This document shows positions 1-5,939 of a stretch of DNA of 7,817 nucleotides, piece after piece (the first letter of the stretch is position 1; every line of letters begins with the position of its first letter). Under the pieces are notes generated by a model. The model had not been told where the DNA came from. It searched no databases and worked only from the letters and a program-made list of their open reading frames with translations. Source of the stretch: Pseudopedobacter sp043763845 (GTDB lineage: Bacteria; Bacteroidota; Bacteroidia; Sphingobacteriales; Sphingobacteriaceae). The translations under genes were made by a program, and so were the position numbers. Where the stretch lies: assembly GCA_043763845.1 (NCBI GenBank), contig JAYULE010000169.1, positions 1-7,817 of the forward strand. The letters run 5' to 3'.

Positions 1-2316
1 CACCGCATATAAATTTTTGCGTTGGTTTACAGCTTTATAATTCCATAAAATAGGTTTTTTGCCAGTACGTCCGTTTTCGTTGATAGAAATATCGTAACCC
101 AATTCGCCAAATTGCCAAATCATTTTTGGGCCAGGTGTGGTAAACAAAAATGCGGCTGCCAACTCTTGTCGTTTTAAGGCGGTGTTCACATCTTTAACCG
201 AATATGAGCCAGATGAGTTACCATACTTAAGGTTTTTAAACATCATACGTTCTTCGTCATGGCTTTCCATATAGGTAATTAAACCGCTGGCATCGGCAAA
301 ACCATGGGTGGTGTAGATGCTTCGCGATAAATCGGAACCAGCAGTAAAGCCCATTGTGCCTTCGGTAAAGTTGTGGTTTACATTGTTCCATAGCATCATA
401 CCCTGGGCTGCCAATTCTCTTTCTTCGGCATCGGCGGCAAAATGTTCTAAAATCACATAAAAATTAGTGGCATCAATGGTTTTCATATAATCGTTATAGG
501 TTTTCCAGATTGCAATACGACTGGCATCATACTCGCCCCAAGGCCCAACAGCCGCATCGCCAGTACCCGAGTTTTTTTGTGTAAACCCTTTTGATAAATC
601 GAAGCGGTAGCCATCAATTTTATACTCTTGCATCCAAAATTTAAGTAAGTTTTTAGTAAAGTATTTGGTGGCTTCGCTTTCGTGGTTAAAATCGTAACCC
701 ACACTATATGGGTGTGTAGCATCGGGGTTAAACCAAGGATTGTTACTTGCTGGTTTTCCTGCCGATGCATCGAAATATAATTGCACCATTGGCGATTGCC
801 CAAACGAATGGTTTAGCACCATATCCATAATTACGGCTATACCCCGGCTGTGGCATTCGTCTATAAACGCTTTCAAATTATTTTTTGTACCGTAAAATTT
901 ATCGGGCGCAAAGTAAAACGATGGATTGTAACCCCAGCTATCGTTACCTTCAAACTCGTTAAAAGGCATTAATTCTATGGCATTAACCCCCAAATTTGTC
1001 AAATAATCTAAGGTATCTTTTAAGGTAATATAATCGGCTTTGGCAATAAAATCACGTAAGTGCAATTCGTAAATCACTAATTTATTTTTATCGGGTCGGG
1101 TAAAATTTGTAGTTTTCCAAGGGTAAGCCGTGTTATCAAATTGCATAGTGCTTACAATGCCCGTAGTTTTACCAGTTGGGTATTTTTTTAGGTTGGGGTA
1201 AGTGGCAAAGGGTATAAAAGTATCGTTCCAAGGGTCTAAAACTTTTTGGCAGTAAGGGTCGGCAATGGTTAAGTTACCATCAACTTTAAATTGGTAAGCA
1301 TATTCGGTACCTGCGGTTAGGTTATCAATTTGCACCCACCAGCGGTTGCCATCGGGTGTTTTTTTCATAAAATATGCTGGTTCACTTGCCCAGAGGTTAA
1401 AATCGCCAATTACATATGCAAAACTTTTATTGGGTGCGTACAAATTAAATATGGCCGATTTTCCTCCGTTTATAAACGTAACTCCATCTAATGCGCCAAC
1501 TGGTAAAGCCTCAGTTACAACAGTTCCGTTAATTACAAAATCGAAACTTGAAGTTTTGGTTTCGCCCCCTGCAATTGAAGTAACCAAAAGTGTTTGTTTG
1601 CCAGTTTTAACTATTTTGGCTTTCGCCGATAATTGACTTGCATCGTTAACTGTGGCAATATTATCGCCGTTTAGCTGTAAAGTTAGGTTTGCAGTTTTAG
1701 ACGATACCGCAACAACGGTTAATTCCTCGCCCACCATTTGTATTTTTACTGTAGGTACAGGAATGTAAAATGGTTCAGATTCGGGCGAGGTAAACCTTAC
1801 ATTAAGCTCGTTTTTTTTGTAAATAGGTAAATAAATATCGCTTCTATCGGTGTTTTTACCTTCCTTGCTTCCATCGGCATTGCGAAAAACCATGGCTAGT
1901 TTTAAAATATTTTCGCCAGCGGGTACATTGTAAAACTGTTTAGGAGTTAGCGTAAACTTAAATTTATTATTGCCTAAATTGGTAAGTTTAGTAACCTCAA
2001 CCGGTTTGTTAAACTCGCTGCTTTTAACGTATTTCCAATCAGAAGGGCTGGTACTTTTATCGGTTATTACGCCAGTATGTACAAATACATCGCCAGCCAA
2101 ATCTTTTAATGCCGAACTTCCTTTACTCGCATCGTAAGTAAAAGTTACCGCTTCATCCTCAGTAGGGAAAGCGGGCTGGTAGGTTAATAAACCAGTTTCG
2201 GCTGGTATTTCAAATGGTGGTTGTGTGGGTTGTGGGTTTTCGCTAATATCTTTCTTTTTGCAAGATGCTGCAATAATGGTAATGATGATTAGAAGAGAAA
2301 AAAATGTAGTTTTCAT
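1..2316 (-). CDS. Lipoprotein alpha-amylase-like GH13 enzyme with CBM48-like domain (C-terminus off the left edge)
   Basis: Predicted lipid-anchored endo-acting alpha-glucan hydrolase. The frame is open for 772 codons from the ATG at 2316 to base 1; the stop lies outside the window. Residues 1-18 form a lipoprotein signal (hydrophobic LLIIITIIAAS, then Cys19 and KKKD). Residues about 40-280 look like beta-sandwich domains I cannot name. A CBM48-like domain (about 285-375) carries GDFNLW at 304-309. The catalytic barrel starts near YELHLRDF (416). The four GH13 regions are visible: DMVLNH 498-503; GYRFD with Arg571 and nucleophile Asp573; LEH with acid/base Glu624; SHDEER with His686-Asp687. 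All catalytic residues are present. The gene is last in a same-strand series, 186 nt after the sugar transporter. Surface exposure is inferred from the lipoprotein signal. The chosen ATG is the one that gives a proper signal peptide. Exact specificity (amylase versus pullulanase) is not readable. Confidence 0.92.
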   Translation of the reverse strand, partial: MKTTFFSLLIIITIIAASCKKKDISENPQPTQPPFEIPAETGLLTYQPAFPTEDEAVTFTYDASKGSSALKDLAGDVFVHTGVITDKSTSPSDWKYVKSSEFNKPVEVTKLTNLGNNKFKFTLTPKQFYNVPAGENILKLAMVFRNADGSKEGKNTDRSDIYLPIYKKNELNVRFTSPESEPFYIPVPTVKIQMVGEELTVVAVSSKTANLTLQLNGDNIATVNDASQLSAKAKIVKTGKQTLLVTSIAGGETKTSSFDFVINGTVVTEALPVGALDGVTFINGGKSAIFNLYAPNKSFAYVIGDFNLWASEPAYFMKKTPDGNRWWVQIDNLTAGTEYAYQFKVDGNLTIADPYCQKVLDPWNDTFIPFATYPNLKKYPTGKTTGIVSTMQFDNTAYPWKTTNFTRPDKNKLVIYELHLRDFIAKADYITLKDTLDYLTNLGVNAIELMPFNEFEGNDSWGYNPSFYFAPDKFYGTKNNLKAFIDECHSRGIAVIMDMVLNHSFGQSPMVQLYFDASAGKPASNNPWFNPDATHPYSVGYDFNHESEATKYFTKNLLKFWMQEYKIDGYRFDLSKGFTQKNSGTGDAAVGPWGEYDASRIAIWKTYNDYMKTIDATNFYVILEHFAADAEERELAAQGMMLWNNVNHNFTEGTMGFTAGSDLSRSIYTTHGFADASGLITYMESHDEERMMFKNLKYGNSSGSYSVKDVNTALKRQELAAAFLFTTPGPKMIWQFGELGYDISINENGRTGKKPILWNYKAVNQRKNLYAV

Positions 2317-2330
2317 AATGTTATTTATTT

Positions 2331-2360
2331 AATTCCCCCTAACCCCCGAAGGGGGAAATT
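2331..2360 (-). promoter_or_regulatory. C5/G5/G5 alternative hairpin in the amylase leader; possibly a dispersed repeat
   Basis: In minus-strand RNA a run of five C is followed by UUC, five G, UUA and a second run of five G. The C run can pair with the first G run, giving a short stem with a C(UUCG)G-type tetraloop. Alternatively UUCCCCC pairs with GGGGGAA, a 7-bp stem with an 11-nt loop. The two folds exclude each other, and the element ends 14 nt before the amylase ATG. The repeats are seen directly; an effect on translation is inference. From memory, similar C5/G5 motifs recur between genes in Bacteroidota, so it may be a dispersed repeat. Confidence 0.5.
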
Positions 2361-2392
2361 TAACGCATAATCTACTTTTAGAGAGGAAGGAG

Positions 2393-2402
2393 AAAACGTT
2401 TT
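2393..2402. promoter_or_regulatory. AAAACGTTTT palindrome, candidate LacI-family operator
   Basis: This perfect 10-bp palindrome has a central CG and lies 76 nt upstream of the amylase ATG. LacI/GalR-family operators are typically palindromes with a central CG step, and LacI-type regulators often control maltose/starch loci in Flavobacteriia (family knowledge). No regulator gene is in the window, and a short AT-rich palindrome can arise by chance. Confidence 0.25.
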
Positions 2403-2421
2403 TAGTTTATCAGGAGGGGTG

Positions 2422-2468
2422 CAAGCCTGATTTTTTACTATAATCATAATTTTTATTTACCAGGCTTG
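2422..2468. repeat. Inverted repeat with long AT-rich loop downstream of the MFS gene
   Basis: CAAGCCTG (2422-2429) and CAGGCTTG (2461-2468) are perfect 8-bp arms separated by 31 bases of AT-rich sequence. A second inverted repeat, ATCAGG (2409-2414) and CCTGAT (2426-2431), overlaps the left arm and would compete with it. To the right, 2471-2490 is unusually GC-rich and carries GCCCG three times. No U-tract follows on the minus strand, so this is not a standard intrinsic terminator. It could be an mRNA 3' structure or part of a dispersed repeat. Confidence 0.4.
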
Positions 2469-2502
2469 ATGCCCGAAAGCCCGCTGCCCGTGGCTAATTT
2501 CT

Positions 2503-3834
2503 TTAAGTTTCCAACTTTTTATCGTGTATATACAAAACCGATACTGCGCCCATAAGCATAAAAATGCCAGCCAATACTAGAGCGTAAATTGCCTTTCCGT
2601 TATAAAATTCTTTAACTATTAAGCCGCCAAAAAACCCATTAACAATTTGTGGCATTGTGATAAAAAAATTAAAAATGCCCATATATACGCCCATTTTTTG
2701 CGCAGGAATTGAGCCCGCTAATATGGCATAAGGCATTGCCAAAATACTGCCCCATGCCAAACCTACGCCAACCATAGAAAAAATTAAAGTGTTTGGGTTG
2801 CTAATAAAAAATATAGAAAGTAAGCCAGCCCCACCTGCCATTAGCGAAAATGCGTGTGCTATTTTACGACTGGTTGCTCTGGCAATTGCCGGTAAAATCA
2901 TTGCATAAATTGCCGAGACAGCGTTGTAAATACCAAAAAGAATGCCCACCCAATTTCCTGCATCGGCAAAGGCAACCGAAGTGGTATCGCCTGGTGCAAC
3001 TTTGTAAATATGTTGTGCAATGGCCGGGCTACTAAAAACCCACATAGAAAACAAGGCAAACCACGAAAAAAACTGCACCAACCCTAGCTGACGCATAGTT
3101 AATGGCATATTAGAAAAATCGGTTAATATGCTGGCCAGCCCTTTTGAATCTTCGGTATTTTCGGGTTCTTTACTAAATTTTGCCATTGTTTCTGGCGGAT
3201 ATTCTTTGGTAGTTACAACCGTGTAAAGTATGGTTATTAGCAATATTACCGCACCTGCGTAAAACGAATAAATAATGTTGTTGGGAATTGTGCCAGCTTC
3301 GGCTATTTTAGAAATACCCAAATATTGCGCCAAAATATAAGGCAAAAACGAACCACTTACTGCGCCAATGCCTATTAAAAAGGTTTGTATAGAAAAACCA
3401 ATGCTGCGTTGCGAGTCGGGCAATTTATCGCCAACTAATGCTCTAAAAGGCTCCATTGCTACATTTATGGACGCATCCATTATCATTAACATACCTGCAC
3501 CAATAATAATGGGAGGTAAAAAAGCCGATAGGCTGCCCGAGTTGGGCATAATTATTAGTGCTAATGCGGTTAATACGGCTCCAACCAAAAAATACGGGCG
3601 GCGGCGACCAAATTTATTCCAAGTACGGTCGCTGTAATAGCCAATTATGGGTTGTACAATCATCCCTGTAATGGGGGCAGCCAACCAAAAAAGCGATAGG
3701 TGTTCCACATCGGCACCAAAGGTTTGTAATATGCGAGATGCATTGCCGTTTTGCAACGCAAAGCCAAATTGTATGCCAAAAAACCCTACACTCATGTTAA
3801 AAATTTGCGCTAAACTTAATTTTGGTCGTTCCAT
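2503..3834 (-). CDS. MFS sugar transporter, SLC45/GPH-like (probable maltose/maltodextrin uptake)
   Basis: Inner-membrane secondary transporter of 443 residues, normal for a 12-helix MFS protein, with no signal peptide. The loop between helices 2 and 3 carries the MFS motif A variant GYYSDR...GRRRP at 65-80, with Asp69 and Arg70. A charged central loop at about 208-245 (KEYPPE, KEPENTEDSK) separates the two six-helix halves. WGSILAMPYAILAGSIP (361-377) followed by MGVYMGIFNFF (381-391) resembles the SLC45/sucrose-maltose transporter group. The ATG lies 5 nt after the stop of the upstream GH13 gene and no Shine-Dalgarno is visible, so co-transcription and translational coupling are likely. The context suggests H+-driven import of maltose, glucose or short maltodextrins released in the periplasm. 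The substrate is inferred from neighbours, not from binding residues. Confidence 0.9.
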   Translation of the reverse strand: MERPKLSLAQIFNMSVGFFGIQFGFALQNGNASRILQTFGADVEHLSLFWLAAPITGMIVQPIIGYYSDRTWNKFGRRRPYFLVGAVLTALALIIMPNSGSLSAFLPPIIIGAGMLMIMDASINVAMEPFRALVGDKLPDSQRSIGFSIQTFLIGIGAVSGSFLPYILAQYLGISKIAEAGTIPNNIIYSFYAGAVILLITILYTVVTTKEYPPETMAKFSKEPENTEDSKGLASILTDFSNMPLTMRQLGLVQFFSWFALFSMWVFSSPAIAQHIYKVAPGDTTSVAFADAGNWVGILFGIYNAVSAIYAMILPAIARATSRKIAHAFSLMAGGAGLLSIFFISNPNTLIFSMVGVGLAWGSILAMPYAILAGSIPAQKMGVYMGIFNFFITMPQIVNGFFGGLIVKEFYNGKAIYALVLAGIFMLMGAVSVLYIHDKKLET

Positions 3835-3839
3835 TGTTT

Positions 3840-5687
3840 TTAGTTTAACTCTAAAATTAATGTGGTAGTTGCAGGTATTTCTATTTCATTTAAAATTGCA
3901 AATTCCTTATTATCAATTATATTTTTTGCTTTTTTAAATTCTTTTATTCGTTCATTAAATCTATTGGTTTTTATTGCCGATGATTTATCGTTGCTATTAA
4001 CCAGCACCATAACAGTTTTAGTTTTATCGTACCTAAAATAAACATATACACCATTTTGTGGTACATATTGCATTAATTTACCAGTTTGTAAGGCGGTGCT
4101 ATTTTTGCGGTAATTGGCCAATGTTTTTAAATAATTAAAGGCATCGTTTTCTGCTCCAGTTCTTCCGCTGGCTAAAAATTTGTTGGTACTGTCGGTTTCC
4201 CATCCGCCTGCAAAATCGGCTCTCACTAAACCATCAGGGTTCGAGAAATTTTTCATTAAAACCTCGGTACCGTAATATATTTGTGGTATGCCACGGGTGG
4301 TTAACAGCATTGCCAAACCCGATTTGTATTTTTTAATATCGCTACCCACCACCGATAAAAAACGGCTCATATCGTGGTTATCTAAAAAAGTAACGTTTCG
4401 GCTGGCATCTTTGTAAATAAAATCGTTTGATAAAACGGTGTATAAACGGTTTACACCAGTTGTCCAATCGTATTTTCCGTTTAATACTTCGTAAATGGCA
4501 TCTTTAATTTGCACATCGGTAACTCCCGGCAAACCCGTATCAAAACCTTGATTAACTGTATTTCCCTCTGTAAAATAAGCCTGACTAACCACGGTATTTA
4601 CCAACGTTTCGCCAAAAATACTTAGGTTTGGAAACTCGGTTTTTATTTGTGCCGCCCAACTGGCCATATATTTTAAATCGTTGTAGCCATAAGTATCAAG
4701 GCGTAAACCATCAATACCCGCATATTGTACCCACCAAATAATATTTTGATTAATATAGTTTTGTACGTAGGGGTTTGCTTGGTTAAAATCGGGCATGGTG
4801 GGTACAAACCAACCATCCAACATTTGTTTTTTATCGGCTGTGGCGGCATAGGGATCCATCAATGTTTGGTCTTTATAGGTAGTTTGTGTGTAAACTGGCC
4901 ATTGGTGTACCCAGTTTTTCATGGGCATATCTTTAATAAACCAATGTTCTATTCCGCAATGGTTATGCACCACATCTTTAATTACTTTTAAGCCTTTTTG
5001 GTGTGATTTTTCGATAAATAACTTGTACAACTCGTTGGTTCCAAATCGCCTAACAATTTTATAATGGTTGGTAACTGCATAACCGTGGTACGATGCTTGG
5101 GGCATATCGTTTTCAACTTCGGGTGTTAACCAAATTGCGGTTGCACCCAACTCTTTTATATAATCTAAATGGTTAATTATGCCTTGCAAATCTCCGCCGT
5201 GTCGGTAATACATCGAGTCTCGGTTTAGTGCGGTTTCCATCATACCTGCAACTATATCGTTACTTTTATCGCCATTGGCAAACCTATCGGGCATTAATTG
5301 GTAAATTAAATCTTGGTTGGTAACCCCTTTTATGCGGTTTTTTTTGTTTTCTTTATCCTTTAATTCGTAAATATATTGTAAGGGTTTGCCTTGCGGCGAT
5401 GAAAAATTAATCGCAAATTTTCCGGCTTTTGCCGATTTGGAAATCACTACATCTAAAAACAAATAATTAGGATTTTCTACTTTGTTAACCTTTACCAATT
5501 TAACACCAGTATAGTTTAACGAAACCGTTTTTTGGCTGATATTTTTGCCATAAACCAATAATTGTAGGTTGGGGTTTTGCATACCAGCCCACCAAAACAT
5601 AGGCTCAACAGTTTGTAAAGCAGTTGGTTGTGCGTATGTTAGGTTAACTATAAAAGATAGGAAAAGTAGGAATATTGGTTTTTTCAT
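3840..5687 (-). CDS. Periplasmic cyclomaltodextrinase/neopullulanase-type GH13 enzyme
   Basis: Hydrolyses cyclodextrins, linear maltodextrins or pullulan to short sugars, probably in the periplasm; its role is comparable to SusA. Of the 615 residues, 1-19 are a signal peptide with likely cleavage LTYA|Q and no lipobox. An N-terminal beta-sandwich (about 25-118, with EPMFWWAGMQNPNLQLLVYG) matches the cyclomaltodextrinase N-domain as I recall it from Flavobacterium sp. 92. The barrel runs about 125-500, followed by a C-terminal beta-domain to 615. Conserved regions: DVVHNH 238-243, MPDFN 298-302 (the usual form is MPDLN), GLRLD with Arg329 and nucleophile Asp331, GE with acid/base Glu360, DNHD with His438-Asp439. 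All catalytic residues are present. Leu362 follows Glu360-Thr where I would expect Trp. The MFS gene starts 5 nt downstream; the leader is an A-rich purine tract. Confidence 0.94.
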   Translation of the reverse strand: MKKPIFLLFLSFIVNLTYAQPTALQTVEPMFWWAGMQNPNLQLLVYGKNISQKTVSLNYTGVKLVKVNKVENPNYLFLDVVISKSAKAGKFAINFSSPQGKPLQYIYELKDKENKKNRIKGVTNQDLIYQLMPDRFANGDKSNDIVAGMMETALNRDSMYYRHGGDLQGIINHLDYIKELGATAIWLTPEVENDMPQASYHGYAVTNHYKIVRRFGTNELYKLFIEKSHQKGLKVIKDVVHNHCGIEHWFIKDMPMKNWVHQWPVYTQTTYKDQTLMDPYAATADKKQMLDGWFVPTMPDFNQANPYVQNYINQNIIWWVQYAGIDGLRLDTYGYNDLKYMASWAAQIKTEFPNLSIFGETLVNTVVSQAYFTEGNTVNQGFDTGLPGVTDVQIKDAIYEVLNGKYDWTTGVNRLYTVLSNDFIYKDASRNVTFLDNHDMSRFLSVVGSDIKKYKSGLAMLLTTRGIPQIYYGTEVLMKNFSNPDGLVRADFAGGWETDSTNKFLASGRTGAENDAFNYLKTLANYRKNSTALQTGKLMQYVPQNGVYVYFRYDKTKTVMVLVNSNDKSSAIKTNRFNERIKEFKKAKNIIDNKEFAILNEIEIPATTTLILELN

Positions 5688-5689
5688 AG

Positions 5690-5717
5690 TTTGATTTTTT
5701 TTTTCTTTTTCTTTTTA
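5690..5717 (-). promoter_or_regulatory. A-rich purine leader with an A10 run before the GH13 start
   Basis: Read on the minus strand, the bases before the GH13 ATG are nearly all A and G, with a 10-A homopolymer at 5695-5704, 7 nt from the start codon, preceded by two A5 runs separated by single G bases. No Shine-Dalgarno is present. Bacteroidota commonly initiate on A-rich leaders, so this is probably the ribosome-loading region. The homopolymer could change length by slippage; that is inference. Confidence 0.5.
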
Positions 5718-5728
5718 TCATTTCCTTA

Positions 5729-5748
5729 CCATTGGCTGAAGCCAACGG
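5729..5748 (-). repeat. Diverged hairpin related to the 32-bp palindrome array
   Basis: CCATTGGCT, GA, AGCCAACGG forms a 9-bp stem with one imperfect position. Compared with the array palindromes at 5823-5918, the A-T pair inside the arm has become G-C on both sides, a compensatory change. The imperfect position is A.C in plus-strand RNA but a G.U wobble in minus-strand RNA, so the fold is intact only in the direction in which the genes are transcribed. It lies about 40 nt before the GH13 ATG and would sit in its 5' leader. The preceding ATCATTTCC also matches the sequence around 5890-5898. Confidence 0.65.
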
Positions 5749-5822
5749 GAAGTGATACTATATGAAGGCAATGTAACATCTTAATTTTATGAGACTCTCA
5801 ATTGCCATAAGCCCTTTGCAAT

Positions 5823-5918
5823 GGCATCAATTTCCGTTGACTTTAGTCAACGGAGACATTATATTCCGTTGACTTTAGTCAACGGAAACATCATTTCCCG
5901 TTGACTTTAGTCAACGGG
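5823..5918. repeat. Three tandem 32-bp units, each a 10-bp spacer plus a 22-bp palindrome
   Basis: Units lie at 5823-5854, 5855-5886 and 5887-5918 with an exact 32-bp period. Each has a 10-bp spacer (consensus RRCATYAWWT) followed by a palindrome with arms CCGTTGACT and AGTCAACGG around TT. The outermost base pair is T-A in units 1 and 2 and C-G in unit 3, so the change is paired. In minus-strand RNA each forms an 8-bp stem closed by a UAAA loop. The array begins 12 nt after the GH31 stop, in the GH31-GH13 gap. Possible roles are protection of the GH31 mRNA 3' end, differential expression across an operon, or tandem protein-binding sites. It resembles REP-type intergenic palindromes more than CRISPR, since spacers are only 10 bp and similar to one another. 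Confidence 0.9.
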
Positions 5919-5920
5919 GA

Positions 5921-5939
5921 GGATTTTTTTTTAAAATCC
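5921..5939. other. GGATTTT/AAAATCC inverted repeat overlapping the GH31 stop codon, with a T9 run
   Basis: GGATTTT (5921-5927) and AAAATCC (5933-5939) flank five T. The minus-strand GH31 stop (5931-5933) lies inside the repeat. Read on the plus strand, T9 at 5924-5932 follows the third array palindrome (ending 5918) after five bases, roughly like an intrinsic terminator. That would act only on antisense transcripts, because no plus-strand gene is present. On the minus strand the tract reads as A9 and does not terminate. Confidence 0.35.

Noticed and set aside
483..803. 106-codon open frame on the minus strand
   Set aside because: It lies wholly inside the amylase gene in another frame, across conserved catalytic regions I and II, and its translation has no recognisable features.
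1346..1636. Plus-strand open frame of 96 codons, and similar ones at 2850-3035, 3368-3868, 4725-4991, 5974-6156, 6745-6960 and 7185-7427
   Set aside because: All are antisense to strongly supported genes, lack family features, and look like chance open frames opposite coding sequence.
2317..2502. Bacteroidota-type promoter (TAnnTTTG at -7) before the amylase
   Set aside because: The closest match on the minus strand is TAAATTTC, with a mismatch and no convincing -33 element at the right spacing.
5803..5826. TGCCAT/ATGGCA inverted repeat
   Set aside because: The 6-bp arms with a 12-nt loop in AT-rich spacer are expected by chance, and there is no repeat or U-tract to support it.
5688..5832. 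Promoter for the GH13-transporter pair
   Set aside because: I found no TAnnTTTG match on the minus strand; TATAGT-like sequence near 5758 is not the Bacteroidota consensus.
5823..5918. CRISPR array
   Set aside because: There are only three units, the spacers are 10 bp and similar to each other, and no cas genes are present.
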